The position numbers and the translations under genes were made by a program. 64,000 nucleotides of DNA, from the NCBI GenBank assembly GCA_017618015.1, contig JAFZVC010000026.1, forward strand, positions 124,001-188,000. Reading direction: 5' to 3'. Positions 49,782-60,123 of this stretch are shown piece after piece. This stretch comes from Spirochaetaceae bacterium. GTDB lineage: Bacteria > Spirochaetota > Spirochaetia > Treponematales > Treponemataceae. A model generated the notes under the pieces. That model was not told the DNA's origin. It was given only the letters and a program-made list of their open reading frames with translations, and ran no database searches. How positions within the stretch are numbered: position 1 is the first letter of the stretch; every line of letters begins with the position of its first letter.

Positions 49782-51689
49782 TTAATCCTGACGACCTGTT
49801 GGTGGTGTGTAATATCTTACGTGAGGTAATGATTTTACAGCCTCTTCATATGTCTGGTTTGCAAAAATACCTTGGAATATGATATTCGATGCATAAGGTG
49901 CCCACCATTCCCAAATATTTGCTGCTTCGACAAGAACGACGACAACGACAGCATCTTCTGGATCACCGTCGTATGGTCCGTAGCCGACAAACCAAGAATG
50001 CCAGCTGTTCGTATAACCGCTGACTTCTGCTGTTCCAGTCTTACCGGCAATTTGCACTACTTTAGTTTCAAGCGGCCATGTCGCAGTTCCGTCGGTAACC
50101 ATATAACGCAAGTCTGTTTTTAATTCTTTCCAAATACTTTCCTCTAAATCCATTGTATACAATGGTTCGGGCTGTATTGATTCTATTATTTCATTCGTAA
50201 CTGGGTCGCGAATTTCTTTTAATACGTGAGGTTTGTAAATAACACCTTCGTTGACTATCATTGCCATCATATCAGCTACATGAAGAGGTGTTACGAGCGT
50301 ATCACTCTGACCGATAGACATGTTCATTGTATCGCCGTCAAGCCATTTCTGATGGTATCTACGCTCTTTCCACTGTGCAGTAGGAACGAATCCGTCTTTT
50401 GAAGAAGGCAAATCTATTTCAAGTGGTTTTCCATAGCCGAATTCATTCGCATATTCGGCTATACGGTCAACTCCAAGGTAATCACGACCTATCGTCCAGA
50501 AATAAATATTGCATGATTGAGCCAATGCGTTCTTCAAATCAAGTGGCCCATGAGAACCTGTCTTTTTTTCGGCGTTGTAAACGTGGCATTTCCATTGACG
50601 ACCACCGTAATCCAAAATACCAGTACATTTGATGATATCATCAGATGGGAAAGTTTTTTCATTAAGAAGAGCCGTGGACATTATTATTTTGAAAGTCGAA
50701 GCTGGGGGATAAGCTGCGTCCACTGCTCGGTTAATGAACGGATTATTGGGATCTTCTTCAAGTTTTTTTATTTCTTCTGCGGAACGTCTTGTCGTATAAA
50801 TGTTTGCATCGTAATAAGGATACGAAACCATCGCGAGGATTTCACCGGTAGCAGGTTTCAGGACGACTGCGGCTCCAATTCGATTTCCAAGCGCATCTTC
50901 TGCAAGATGCTGGATATTCGTGTCGATTGTAAGTACAAGATTCTTGCCCATTTCCGGTGGTTGCGTTATTGGTGCTTCTGCAATATTCCTTCCCTTTACG
51001 TCGACGTTTCTGTATTCGGTACCAGGTGTTCCCTGTAGAAGCTCGTCATATTGGTTCTCAATGCCCATCTTACCGACAATGCTCGTGTTCGTATAACCTT
51101 TGTTATAAAGGAGCTTAAGCTCTGTGTTCGTTATATCACCGACATATCCGATAACATGCGAAAGGGATTTTGTTTCGATATAGTTTCTAAGCGGCTTTGA
51201 TCTCCAGGAGACTCCAGGCAGGTCGGTTATATTCTCTGCTATGTTATTTATTTCTTCGAAGGAAACGTTCGATTTTATTTCGAAAGTCGTATAGTCTTTC
51301 CTGTTTCCTGAAGGGATAATCTGGTCAATGTCGATTTTGCTCATGCCAAGATATTGTGCAAGGCGGGATGCAACGCTGTCGTATTTGCCAATTGCTTCAC
51401 CTGGTATGAAGTCAACGGCGAAAGAATCGATATTGTTTACAATTGGCAAATCGGCTTTTCTGTCGTATATTTCGCCACGTTGGGCAGGAAGTGTTTTCGT
51501 TCGCTGCATTACGCGTGTTGACTGAATTATGTAACCTTCACCTTCAACGACCTGCATTTTGAATAGTATGACGATATAGAAAATGAAAGTTATGATAACA
51601 AGTATTGAAAGGAAAAAAAGCTTGTCTTTTTTCTTTCCGGTACTACCTGTCTGATTCTGTAAGTCGGTTGCACGTATAACTTTAAGCAT
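49782..51689 (-). CDS. mrdA: Penicillin-binding protein 2
   Basis: This 635-residue transpeptidase cross-links side-wall peptidoglycan with RodA. One N-terminal membrane segment (about residues 25-45) anchors it. The dimerisation domain follows (LPAQRGEIYDRKADLPIVNN), then the catalytic motifs: STFK (about residue 328), SCN (about 391) and KTGT (about 551). Length and order are typical of PBP2. The gene lies between mreD and rodA, as in most rod-shaped or spiral bacteria. Confidence 0.95.
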   Translation of the reverse strand: MLKVIRATDLQNQTGSTGKKKDKLFFLSILVIITFIFYIVILFKMQVVEGEGYIIQSTRVMQRTKTLPAQRGEIYDRKADLPIVNNIDSFAVDFIPGEAIGKYDSVASRLAQYLGMSKIDIDQIIPSGNRKDYTTFEIKSNVSFEEINNIAENITDLPGVSWRSKPLRNYIETKSLSHVIGYVGDITNTELKLLYNKGYTNTSIVGKMGIENQYDELLQGTPGTEYRNVDVKGRNIAEAPITQPPEMGKNLVLTIDTNIQHLAEDALGNRIGAAVVLKPATGEILAMVSYPYYDANIYTTRRSAEEIKKLEEDPNNPFINRAVDAAYPPASTFKIIMSTALLNEKTFPSDDIIKCTGILDYGGRQWKCHVYNAEKKTGSHGPLDLKNALAQSCNIYFWTIGRDYLGVDRIAEYANEFGYGKPLEIDLPSSKDGFVPTAQWKERRYHQKWLDGDTMNMSIGQSDTLVTPLHVADMMAMIVNEGVIYKPHVLKEIRDPVTNEIIESIQPEPLYTMDLEESIWKELKTDLRYMVTDGTATWPLETKVVQIAGKTGTAEVSGYTNSWHSWFVGYGPYDGDPEDAVVVVVLVEAANIWEWWAPYASNIIFQGIFANQTYEEAVKSLPHVRYYTPPTGRQD

Positions 51690-51702
51690 TGCTCAAGCCT
51701 CG

Positions 51703-52236
51703 TTAAATAGTTCTTGATGTTTTTTTAATAGACTCGGCAGGGTCTTCCGACAAAGAACGGAACTTTGAAAACAAGAAGAACAGGACAGGTGATATAAGTC
51801 CGTTTACAATACATTCAAGCCAGATGTTTATGTTCAAGAAGTCATAAGTGTAGACGACATTCGGAAAGAAAAAAGACAGAATCTGCTGGAGAAATGCTTT
51901 TACGAGCGTTGCGCTGAAGCCCAGGAAAACTGGGACGAAAAAGCCGTTCGTGTTGAGTGTAAGAAAGAAAAGACCCGCCACAAAGCCGATAATTGTGCGC
52001 AAAAGTGCATTTAGTCCAAGCGGAGACGCACTCAGGATATCGAGGAAAAGTCCGGAGAAAAAGCCGTTTGTCTCACCAAGAAGAGATCCTCTGTGAATTG
52101 AAACATAGACAGTAAACAGAAGAAGAAAGTCTGGAATTACTACAAAGAAGACTATATTCGTTAAGATCGCTGTCTCGAAAAAAAGGAAGGAGAAAATAAA
52201 AAGGAAACAGGTAAGAAAAGTCTTCATGTCAATCAA
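51703..52236 (-). CDS. mreD: MreD, rod-shape membrane protein
   Basis: This 177-residue protein has five or six hydrophobic segments with few charges and FFSGLFLDILSASPLGLNAL in part, a phrase typical of MreD. It links MreC to the PBP2-RodA pair in the inner membrane. It overlaps mreC by 4 nt. Sequence conservation in this family is low, so the call leans on position and pattern. Confidence 0.9.
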   Translation of the reverse strand: MIDMKTFLTCFLFIFSFLFFETAILTNIVFFVVIPDFLLLFTVYVSIHRGSLLGETNGFFSGLFLDILSASPLGLNALLRTIIGFVAGLFFLTLNTNGFFVPVFLGFSATLVKAFLQQILSFFFPNVVYTYDFLNINIWLECIVNGLISPVLFFLFSKFRSLSEDPAESIKKTSRTI

Positions 52237-53093
52237 TCCATAATCGAAAGATTCTTGAAATTAGCTACGATAACGTTCTCCAATCTGTTGAAATCGATAA
52301 CAGGCACTATATGAAGCTCAAGGGACGTATCGTAATCGAATGCCGAAATTGAGGATATCGTTCCGATCGGGATATCCTTCATGTAATTGTCATTCTCACC
52401 AGAGGTGACTATGACATCTCCGTATTGTATTTCATCCATAACGCGCTTTTTTATATAGCTCATGGTAAGGTATTCGCTTGTGTATCCGTTACCGCTTACT
52501 ATACCAATATCGCGTGTCTTCTCGATTTTCGCAGAAATGTTGCACTGGTAGTCATAAATAGGCAGAATCATGCTTGTGTAAGGACCGACGGATATTATTT
52601 TACCGACAAGCCCGACGTTACCGTTCTGAATGGCGATAACAGGCATTCCTTTGCCTACTCCGTTATGGCTGCCTTTGTTGATTGTTATGCCGGAATAATT
52701 AGCGTTAGGATCTCTGCCTATTATTTGAGCTGTACAATAATCGTACGGCAACGTCTCCGTATAGTCCAAAAGTTCCTTTAGCCTTTCGTTTTCCTTGCGT
52801 ATTTCTACATTATTGCGCTGTAGGTATTTATAGTCTTCAAGTTTCTCAGTCAAAAGCTCATAATCTTTTTTTAGCTGTGCCAGTTCTGCGACTGATGAAA
52901 AAAACGTTTTTATTCCTGTATAAACGGAATTAACGCCCCTTTGCACCGATGAGACTATAGAAAAGCCAAGTTCTTTGAAGTTTACGACAAAGCTGCCGGT
53001 TGAAGTCGCAAGGAAAACGCCTCCTATCAGCATATAAAGAAGGAGTACAAGTAGAGGAACCTTTATTGTCTTTCTGCGCTGTCTTTCTGCCAT
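52233..53093 (-). CDS. mreC: MreC, rod-shape periplasmic protein
   Basis: This 286-residue protein has one N-terminal membrane segment (about residues 14-35), a coiled coil (about 70-110; LKKDYELLTEKLEDYKYLQRN in part), and a two-barrel periplasmic domain with NKGSHNGVGKGMPVI and GDVIVTSGEND. MreC binds PBP2 and links it to MreB. It follows mreB by 10 nt. Confidence 0.94.
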   Translation of the reverse strand: MAERQRRKTIKVPLLVLLLYMLIGGVFLATSTGSFVVNFKELGFSIVSSVQRGVNSVYTGIKTFFSSVAELAQLKKDYELLTEKLEDYKYLQRNNVEIRKENERLKELLDYTETLPYDYCTAQIIGRDPNANYSGITINKGSHNGVGKGMPVIAIQNGNVGLVGKIISVGPYTSMILPIYDYQCNISAKIEKTRDIGIVSGNGYTSEYLTMSYIKKRVMDEIQYGDVIVTSGENDNYMKDIPIGTISSISAFDYDTSLELHIVPVIDFNRLENVIVANFKNLSIMD

Positions 53094-53103
53094 ACTGCAA
53101 ACG

Positions 53104-54150
53104 TCAGTTATTCAAGTTGTCGTAAATACTGCGGTCAGATGACATATCACGGTACAATTCGAAAGCCTGTCCTGCACCGATAGCTACGCTTTCAAGTGGT
53201 TTTTCTGCAAGGAAAACAGGAACACCTGTTTCTTTCTGGATAAGGGCTGGTAAACCTTTAAGCAGAGAGCCACCACCTGTCATAACAATACCGCGCTCAA
53301 CAATATCGGCGGCGAGTTCTGGCGGTGTATTTGCAAGCGTACGCTTAATTTCTTCAACAATCTGTGTAACAGGGTCTTTCAATGCTTCTCTTACTTCAAC
53401 GGAGTCGATTTCAAGGCGACGAGGAAGACCAGTAATGGCGTCTCCTCCCTTTATTTCCATCTTTTCAGTCTTTATGTCCTGTGTAGGCTGGCAAGCGTTT
53501 CCAATCTCTATTTTAAGGCGTTCTGCTGTCTGCTGTCCGATTATGAGGTTATGAACGCTTCTTACGTGTTTTATGATGGACTCGTCGAACTCGTCGCCGC
53601 CAAGACGGATGGCGCTCGTGACAACCATACCACCGAGTGAGATAACAGAAACTTCGGTTGTACCGCCACCGATATCGCATACCATATGGCCGGCTGGTTC
53701 GTGAATCGGGATTTGCGCGCCGATTGCAGCAGCCAAAGACTCTTCGATAACCTGAACTTCTTTTGCACCTGATTTAAGGGCGGCTTCCTGAACTGCACGT
53801 TTTTCAACATCAGTAATACAGCTAGGAATACCGATTTTCATTCTCATTGATTTTATGAGTTTGTGCCTTGGCATAATCTTTGAGATGAAATAGCGTATCA
53901 TCTTTTCTGTGCTGTCAAGGTCAGCAATAACGCCGTCTGCAAGAGGACGTATTGCAAGAATATCGCCAGGAGTCTTCCAAAGCATTCTTTTTGCTTCTGC
54001 GCCGACGGCAACTACATTTTTTGTGCCCCGCTCGACTGCAACTACAGAAGGCTCGTTAATAAGGATACCCTTACCACGCACATAAATGAGCGTATTACAG
54101 GTACCTAAATCTATACCGATGTCTGTTGAAAATCTGTCAAGAAACCCCAC
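53104..54150 (-). CDS. mreB: MreB, actin-like cell-shape protein
   Basis: This 348-residue actin homologue polymerises under the membrane and guides wall synthesis. ATP-site motifs: [18 protein letters not shown] (residues 12-29), [18 protein letters not shown] and [14 protein letters not shown]. Length is normal. A 12-bp inverted repeat lies between it and the upstream TPR gene. It heads the mreBCD-mrdA-rodA run. Confidence 0.97.
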   Translation of the reverse strand: MGFLDRFSTDIGIDLGTCNTLIYVRGKGILINEPSVVAVERGTKNVVAVGAEAKRMLWKTPGDILAIRPLADGVIADLDSTEKMIRYFISKIMPRHKLIKSMRMKIGIPSCITDVEKRAVQEAALKSGAKEVQVIEESLAAAIGAQIPIHEPAGHMVCDIGGGTTEVSVISLGGMVVTSAIRLGGDEFDESIIKHVRSVHNLIIGQQTAERLKIEIGNACQPTQDIKTEKMEIKGGDAITGLPRRLEIDSVEVREALKDPVTQIVEEIKRTLANTPPELAADIVERGIVMTGGGSLLKGLPALIQKETGVPVFLAEKPLESVAIGAGQAFELYRDMSSDRSIYDNLNN

Positions 54151-54185
54151 TTTAATCCCCTTTCCCTTTTATATATCAATTTGTG

Positions 54186-54222
54186 AAGGATTTGTAAAAT
54201 TCACCGAATCTTACAAATCCTT
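54186..54222. repeat. 12-bp inverted repeat between TPR gene and mreB
   Basis: AAGGATTTGTAA and TTACAAATCCTT are perfect arms with a 13-nt loop. No T run follows on the minus strand, so it could be a weak terminator of the TPR gene, an mRNA stability hairpin, or an operator of mreB. Confidence 0.6.
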
Positions 54223-54226
54223 TATA

Positions 54227-55177
54227 TTATCCTAACTTAGCTAAGGCCCCTTTGTGGTTGCCTTGTATTTTCAGAGCTTTTCTCCATTCAGCCCTTGCTT
54301 CCGCATTTTTTCCCTGCTTCTCATATATTATACCAATTCCGTAGTATGCGTCAGCATTATTTGGATTTTTTTCCAAAATAAATTGGTATTCATTGTAAGC
54401 ATCTGTATAGGATTCTTCAGAAACATAAATATCTGCAAGCAACATACATGCTTTAATCTGAAGAGTTTCGTCAGAAGTACTTGTCTTGATTCTGTACAAA
54501 TACTGTTTTGCAGTATCATTCTGATCGTTTTTAATATACTGCTCTGCGATTGCGAAGCGAAGCTCATCAGAATCGTGTATAAAAAGCGCTTCGGAAAAAG
54601 CTGCAATACTTTCTTCAGGCATTGAAAGCTGTGCATAGCAAAGCCCCAGATATTCCGGTATATCATCGGCTGTTATACCGTTTTTCTCTGCTTCCTTAAG
54701 ATAGTATACAGCAAGATCTGAATAATAGTGATAGGCAGAAAGAAAATTTCTGTGAAAATATGCTTTTCCAAGCACATATTGAACTTGTGGCAAAAGTGAT
54801 GAAGGAGCTGTCCGCAAAGCCATGCGCAACGCGATAATCGCGTCTTCAAGGGTCGTTCGTGCGACAGACGTGTCGTTTTCGGCTATAGAAAGATAAAAAA
54901 GTGCGTAACCTTTGTAAGCCCATGCTGTTCCGTCGGATGGCGTGGAAGATATTATCTTGTCAGTGAGGTTCGTTACAAGATTGTAGTCTTGATTGTCCCA
55001 AGCGGAATAAACTTTAGAAAGAGTTGGATATTCGGCGTATTTGTTAAGAAGAAAACGGGTTCCGAAAAACAGGGCGGCGATGGTACAAGTGATGATAAGG
55101 ACTGAAATAATCAGCCTTCTAAGGGAGAAATTTTTTCTTTTAACAACAGATGTCTGGAACGACGCTCTGTTTTTCAT
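54227..55177 (-). CDS. TPR-repeat protein with one membrane segment
   Basis: This 316-residue protein has a basic N-terminus, one membrane segment (about residues 19-38, ISVLIITCTIAALFFGTRF in part), and then TPR-like repeats (for example GTAWAYKGYALFYLSIA, AYYGIGIIYEKQGKNAEARAEWRKAL in part, DIPEYLGLCYAQLSMPEESIAAFSEAL in part). It is a periplasm-facing scaffold by topology. I chose the ATG at 55177 after GAGGGGTGGG, since the longer frame runs into rnpB. Its place before mreB suggests a role in envelope or cell-shape assembly, which is inferred. Confidence 0.82.
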   Translation of the reverse strand: MKNRASFQTSVVKRKNFSLRRLIISVLIITCTIAALFFGTRFLLNKYAEYPTLSKVYSAWDNQDYNLVTNLTDKIISSTPSDGTAWAYKGYALFYLSIAENDTSVARTTLEDAIIALRMALRTAPSSLLPQVQYVLGKAYFHRNFLSAYHYYSDLAVYYLKEAEKNGITADDIPEYLGLCYAQLSMPEESIAAFSEALFIHDSDELRFAIAEQYIKNDQNDTAKQYLYRIKTSTSDETLQIKACMLLADIYVSEESYTDAYNEYQFILEKNPNNADAYYGIGIIYEKQGKNAEARAEWRKALKIQGNHKGALAKLG

Positions 55178-55204
55178 CTTTTCCCACCCCTCTGAAAAGA
55201 AAAA

Positions 55205-55588
55205 CAGAAGCAATAATAAGCCGGGTTCTGTCGCACGATTCCTGCATATAATGCAAAAACCGTGTAAAACCATCTATCCTGTATGCAACTTACGCTGCAT
55301 ATCCAGCGGACTACCCGTAACGGTGCATCATAAGATGCTATTCGGCATTCCGTTACTGCTTGTCCTTGCTCCAGATGAGGTTTACCATGCGGCTTACGTT
55401 ACCGTAAGCCCGGTGAGCTCTTACCTCGCCTTTTCACCCTTACCTTTTCAGGCGGTATATTCTCTGTGGCACTGTCTGTCAGGATTACTCCTGCCCGGTT
55501 ATTATCCGGCATCTTTTCCGAAGGAGCCCGGACTTTCCTCATTCCGGCATTGAAAGTTCAATACCGGAATACGGTTTTATTGCCCCTG
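55205..55588 (-). ncRNA. rnpB: RNase P RNA (bacterial type A)
   Basis: The minus strand has the RNase P hallmarks: GAGGAAAGTCCGGGCTCC near the 5' side and AGATGGTTTTACACGG ... CGACAGAACCCGGCTTA near the 3' side. A 12-bp P1 helix can be drawn between 55577-55588 (CAGGGGCAATAA) and 55205-55216 (TTATTGCTTCTG), and a P3-like hairpin (ATTCCGGTATTG / CAATGCCGGAAT) follows P1. These set the ends at about 384 nt. It starts 2 nt after the stop codon of the upstream gene, so that gene and rnpB may share a transcript that is then processed. Confidence 0.96.
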
Positions 55589-55590
55589 AA

Positions 55591-56463
55591 TTAATCAAAA
55601 TCATCAAGATTCTTGATCTCTACGCCGTCATCGCGGTCTGAAAGATCGGAATCTTCGTCATACTCGCCTTCTTCTTCATCATCGAAGGCATCGTCGAGGT
55701 CAGAAAGACTTCCTGTATCGTCAAGCTGGAAGTACTCTGTCTCGCCTTCCTCAACATCCTGATAGAAAAGGATACGGCTGCAATAAGGACAGAAAACGAT
55801 TTTCTCGCCGTTGTGTACCTCATTTGCAAACTGAGCAGGAAGAATCATATGGCAACCGTCACAGACGTTGCCTTTTACGGCTACAATACCTTTTCCGTGC
55901 TTGCTCTTTATAATTCTTTCGAATTTGAAAATTATATCAGGATCGATATCCTTGTTGAGTTCTGCTTCCTGTGCCTTAAGATTCTCAAGCTGTTTCTTAG
56001 TCTCTTGGATTTCCTGGTCAAGAGAAGCTTTTCCTGAGTTAAGCTCTTCTTCCTGGCTGTTGATAAGCTGCTCGTCCTGTTTAAGACCTTCGTCAAGTCC
56101 TGTAAGGTTTTTCTCTTCTTTCTGAAGTTCCTTGCGAATCTGCTGCTCTAACTGTGTTGCGTCATCGATTTCTTTCTGAAGTGCTTCATATTCGCGGTGA
56201 GTGGTAATTGAATCCATGCCTTTCTCGCCGCGCTCTCTTGCAGCTTCTGCTTCTGCGAGCTCCGTCTTAAGCCTTGCAACTGTAGATTTTACGCTTTCAT
56301 AAACAGCATGCTTCTCAATATACTCTCTTTTAAGTTTTGCAAGAAGCTCTTCCTGCACTGTAAGCTTTTTAGGTGATTCATCTATTTTTGTTTCCAAAGA
56401 ATACTTTTCAGAAAGAACATCCTGTAAGGATTTCAGTCTGTCAAATACTTCAGTCATTTCCAT
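55591..56463 (-). CDS. Coiled-coil protein with C4-type zinc ribbon
   Basis: This 290-residue protein is a long helical hairpin (about residues 1-185, coiled-coil heptads) followed by a zinc ribbon, CDGCHMILP ... VFCPYCSRILF (about 200-230), and a very acidic tail. It matches the widespread C4-type zinc-ribbon family (DUF164, zf-RING_7). The function is uncertain; relatives occur near rnpB and RNase H-type genes. I chose the ATG at 56463 because it has AGAGG at a good distance; earlier ATGs are too close. Confidence 0.85.
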   Translation of the reverse strand: MEMTEVFDRLKSLQDVLSEKYSLETKIDESPKKLTVQEELLAKLKREYIEKHAVYESVKSTVARLKTELAEAEAARERGEKGMDSITTHREYEALQKEIDDATQLEQQIRKELQKEEKNLTGLDEGLKQDEQLINSQEEELNSGKASLDQEIQETKKQLENLKAQEAELNKDIDPDIIFKFERIIKSKHGKGIVAVKGNVCDGCHMILPAQFANEVHNGEKIVFCPYCSRILFYQDVEEGETEYFQLDDTGSLSDLDDAFDDEEEGEYDEDSDLSDRDDGVEIKNLDDFD

Positions 56464-56509
56464 GTACATGTACCTCTTAATTTATGATAGCTTTTTGAAA
56501 AGCAAGGCA

Positions 56510-56528
56510 GAAGTGTATAATACACTTC
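56510..56528. repeat. 19-bp palindrome between rpoD and zinc-ribbon gene
   Basis: GAAGTGTAT and ATACACTTC are perfect 9-bp arms around one base, 26 nt after the rpoD stop. No T run follows directly on the minus strand. It could be a terminator stem or a repressor site for the next gene. Confidence 0.55.
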
Positions 56529-56554
56529 ACCTTACTTTTATATACTATAATTTT

Positions 56555-58321
56555 CTAAATGTCTATATAATCACGTAATCCGCTTGAACGGCGTGGGTGA
56601 CGGAGCCGGCGAAGTGCCTTTGCTTCAATCTGGCGGATGCGTTCCCTCGTTACATTGAAGTAAAGACCAACTTCTTCCAATGTAAGAGAATAACCGTCTT
56701 CAAGACCGAAGCGCATCTTAAGGACTTCCTGTTCGCGCGGCGGAAGTGTTGAAAGAACTGTCTTAAGCTGCTCCTGTAAAAGCCTGTATGACGTCTGCAC
56801 TGCTGGATTCTCAACTTCCTTGTCCTCAATGAAGTCTCCGAGCAATGAATCCTCTTCCTCACCTATTGGCGTTTCAAGAGAAATCGGCTCACGAGCGACA
56901 TTTTTAACCTGCTTTACGCGTGATACTGGCCAACCAAGCTGTTCCGCAACTTCTTCGTCGGTAGGCTCGCGACCAAGACGCTGCACGAGCTGCCGCGATT
57001 CGCGGACCACTTTGTTTATCTGCTCAATCATGTGGACGGGAACGCGGATTGTTCTTGCCTGATCAGAGATGCTTCTTGTAATTGCCTGGCGAATCCACCA
57101 TGTGGCGTATGTAGAAAACTTGTAACCTTTCCGGTACTCAAACTTTTCTACGGCTTTTATAAGACCGATGTTTCCTTCCTGGATCAGGTCGAAAAGCTGC
57201 AGACCGCGGTTCGTATATTTTTTCGCGATGGAAACGACAAGACGAAGGTTCGCGTTGATAAGCTTGTTCTTCGCGTCTTCCATCATTTTTCTACCGTGAT
57301 CTATTTCATGCGCCATTTTGAGGATATCGGTAATGTCGTTTTCGAACTCGTATTCAAGCCGTCTGAGCTTACGGTCAATCTTTTGAATCTGTGTGTAGAT
57401 TTCACGGATCTCATCAGCCGGCATTCCAAGCTCGTTCTCAAGCTTAGTACGCTCCGATTTAAGCGCCATACGCTTACCAAGGCTGCGGAGTGCGCTGAAG
57501 TCTGAAATTCTAAGCTCTTTGACTTTTCTGTCCTGCTTGTGGCGATATTCGCTTATGCGCTTCGTTGCATCGATAAAACGGTCAGAGAAACGTTCAATTT
57601 CCTCGGACTGAATATCAATTGTCTGAAGAACAGGAAGAATTTTCTCACGAAGCTCAAGAAGCGACTTGTCCTCAAAGATATTCTGCGTCTGATCGGCTTC
57701 ATAAAGCTGCTTTTTAAGCTGGATGTACTGCTTCATCTCCGGCAGAACCTGCTTAAGAACATCGCTGTAGCATGTGCGAAGTCTTCTCTTCTCTGCCATT
57801 TCCTCGTTTATCTCTTTACGAGGCTTACCCGCCTCGTGCGGATCGATGCGCGAGAAGGCTTTTTGAGCGACTGCAAAGAATTCCGGAATCATCATTCCGG
57901 AGTTCTTAATAACGTTCTTGATGATGTTTTCGCCGTTTTCCATGCGTTTGGAAAGAATAACTTCTTGCTCTGCGGTAAGAAGATGTTCTTTACCGATTTC
58001 GCGCAGATAAAGGCGTATTGGATCATCTCCGTTAGAATCTTTCTCGTTGTAAACAAGTTGTTTTCTCGATCTTTCGTCCTGCTGTTCCTGAATCTCTTCC
58101 TGCTGAACAACAGTGTCATCATCAAGCTCTTCCAGCTGAGGGTCATCCTCTATAAGCTGGATGTTGTTCTTTTCAAGGAGAACGAGAATTCCGTCCATTT
58201 TTTCGGAATTAGCTATTTCATCAGGAAGTAACGAGTTAAGTTCATCCCATGAAAGACATTTCTTTTCTTTTGCGTATTCAAGAAGTTTTACTACTACTGG
58301 ATCCAGTTCTTGATCCGTCAT
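56555..58321 (-). CDS. rpoD: RNA polymerase primary sigma factor (sigma-70)
   Basis: This 588-residue protein has region 1.1 at the N-terminus, region 1.2 ([22 protein letters not shown] in part), a non-conserved region of about 200 residues, region 2 ([37 protein letters not shown] in parts; [17 protein letters not shown]), region 3, and region 4 with the helix-turn-helix ([28 protein letters not shown] in part). It is the main sigma factor and fits the TTGACA/TATAAT promoters seen in the window. Its stop overlaps the start... of the upstream dnaG frame by 4 nt. Confidence 0.97.
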   Translation of the reverse strand: MTDQELDPVVVKLLEYAKEKKCLSWDELNSLLPDEIANSEKMDGILVLLEKNNIQLIEDDPQLEELDDDTVVQQEEIQEQQDERSRKQLVYNEKDSNGDDPIRLYLREIGKEHLLTAEQEVILSKRMENGENIIKNVIKNSGMMIPEFFAVAQKAFSRIDPHEAGKPRKEINEEMAEKRRLRTCYSDVLKQVLPEMKQYIQLKKQLYEADQTQNIFEDKSLLELREKILPVLQTIDIQSEEIERFSDRFIDATKRISEYRHKQDRKVKELRISDFSALRSLGKRMALKSERTKLENELGMPADEIREIYTQIQKIDRKLRRLEYEFENDITDILKMAHEIDHGRKMMEDAKNKLINANLRLVVSIAKKYTNRGLQLFDLIQEGNIGLIKAVEKFEYRKGYKFSTYATWWIRQAITRSISDQARTIRVPVHMIEQINKVVRESRQLVQRLGREPTDEEVAEQLGWPVSRVKQVKNVAREPISLETPIGEEEDSLLGDFIEDKEVENPAVQTSYRLLQEQLKTVLSTLPPREQEVLKMRFGLEDGYSLTLEEVGLYFNVTRERIRQIEAKALRRLRHPRRSSGLRDYIDI

Positions 58322-60123
58322 GCGTTCGCGTCCTTTAATTGTTTCAATTCGTTATCGATACTCATTTTCTCTGAGATAAGTGCGTCAACATCCTTCTTGT
58401 TATCCAAGGTGTCGGGAGACGATGCTGCCTGTCTTATACGGTTCATAATCCGTTCTCTTTTTCTGCAAAGACTGTTGTATTTTATAAGGCGGATGCTGTC
58501 TTTCACGGCCTGTTCCGTGTTCAAGGAAAACTCGCCCGATACTACTGCTTCTGCAATTATATTTTTCAAAGAGACATCACTACATCGTTCCAGAATGCTT
58601 GCGGATTCGGAAGTGTCATCTCTGAAACACTCTTCAAGAGAAATGAACAACTCTCGAGCTGTGGCATCTTCAAAGTCATCAGCGGAGAGAGAATTCCGCA
58701 TTAGGTTGAAATAATCGGTATTAGAAACGACAGCCAATACTGCTCTGACTTCTGCGTTACGTTTTATTTTTTCACGATTTATAACGCCTGTTTCTGGCTG
58801 ACGGTTTGTTGTTTCGATATTTTTCAGAACCGAACTGCGGTTTTCAAAATCTGCTTTCACTGCCTCCGGTTTCAACTGATATGTCCGGCATAACTGCTCA
58901 AGACATGACTCTTTTTGTATATCAGATGGAAGTACGTCTATGTACTGAAAAAACTCCAGGGAAGCCCTTGCTTTACCTTCTGGTGTACCAATATTATATT
59001 CTTTCGACAATACTGATAACAAAAAATCGCTATCCAATATAGCGTTTTTTATGTATTCTGTCAACACTTCTTTCCCTTGTGTATTAAGAATTTCCGAAGG
59101 ATCTTTTCCACCCGCAAGGGCGACAATTCTTACGTTAAAATCGAGCTTGCGCGTCATTAAAATTGCCCTGCGTGTTGCTTTGATTCCAGCAGCATCATTG
59201 TCGAAGGAAAGATAGACTGTATCCGCAAAAGGTCGCAGCATTTTAAGCTGTTCTTCAGTAAGTGCCGTTCCTAAAGGAGCAACTGCCCAGGTAAGCTCAG
59301 CCTGGTGATACGCGATAACGTCCATGTTGCCTTCGCATATTATGACGGCTTTATTCTGACGGATTGACTGCTTTGCTAAGTTAAAGGCGAAAAGCGTCTC
59401 CCCTTTTTTATACTGAATAAGGTCGCCTGAGTTAAGGTATTTTGGACCGTCGCCCTCGAGCACGCGCCCGCTGAAGGCTACGACTTTACCGTTTTTGTCG
59501 CAAATCGGGAACATGAGTCTGTTAGAAAAGAAAGATATCTCTTTATATTTTTTAGAGAACAATCCAGACTCATCAAGAAAATCATCGCTATAACTCTTTG
59601 ATTTTAGGAACTTCCTTAACCACCGCCTGTCAGCGGGCGCGTAGCCCAGAAGAAACTTTTCGGCAATTTCGTCAGTTACGCCTCTGCTCCGTATATAATT
59701 GAGCGCGATTTCCCCTTCTTTTGTGGAAGTCAGGCAATAATGGAAACTTCCTGCAACACGCGTGTATAATTCCTTGTATAACTCTTTTTTATTGTCCTCG
59801 GGTTTATATTCAACGGCAGTCCCTTCTTCATACTCAACCTGGACATTATATTTTTTTGCGAGCGACTGAACGGCTTCTGAAAAGCTCATCTTTTCCATTT
59901 CCATAAGGAAAGATATTGCAGAACCGCCTACACCACAGCCGAAGCAATGATACATTCTTCGGTCGGGCACAACATGGAACGACGGTGTTTTCTCATTGTG
60001 GAACGGACAGCAGCCCCAATATTCGGAGCCTCGCTTTTCGAGCCTGACGTATTCACCTATCAGGCTTACGATGTCGCTTTTGGAGTTAACTTCATCTATC
60101 GTCGAGCGTGAGAAACGTGCCAT
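58318..60123 (-). CDS. dnaG: DNA primase
   Basis: This 601-residue enzyme makes RNA primers. The CHC2 zinc ribbon is at residues 38-65 ([24 protein letters not shown]). The Toprim domain has [15 protein letters not shown] (about 255-270) and [16 protein letters not shown] (about 305-320). The C-terminal part would bind the helicase. It ends in an ATGA overlap with rpoD, the common macromolecular-synthesis arrangement dnaG-rpoD. Confidence 0.97.
   Translation of the reverse strand: MARFSRSTIDEVNSKSDIVSLIGEYVRLEKRGSEYWGCCPFHNEKTPSFHVVPDRRMYHCFGCGVGGSAISFLMEMEKMSFSEAVQSLAKKYNVQVEYEEGTAVEYKPEDNKKELYKELYTRVAGSFHYCLTSTKEGEIALNYIRSRGVTDEIAEKFLLGYAPADRRWLRKFLKSKSYSDDFLDESGLFSKKYKEISFFSNRLMFPICDKNGKVVAFSGRVLEGDGPKYLNSGDLIQYKKGETLFAFNLAKQSIRQNKAVIICEGNMDVIAYHQAELTWAVAPLGTALTEEQLKMLRPFADTVYLSFDNDAAGIKATRRAILMTRKLDFNVRIVALAGGKDPSEILNTQGKEVLTEYIKNAILDSDFLLSVLSKEYNIGTPEGKARASLEFFQYIDVLPSDIQKESCLEQLCRTYQLKPEAVKADFENRSSVLKNIETTNRQPETGVINREKIKRNAEVRAVLAVVSNTDYFNLMRNSLSADDFEDATARELFISLEECFRDDTSESASILERCSDVSLKNIIAEAVVSGEFSLNTEQAVKDSIRLIKYNSLCRKRERIMNRIRQAASSPDTLDNKKDVDALISEKMSIDNELKQLKDANA

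Noticed and set aside
54227-55273. Longer N-terminus for the TPR protein
   Set aside because: The extra 32 codons lie in the 3' end and downstream region of rnpB and lack a ribosome binding site; the ATG at 55177 has a strong one.
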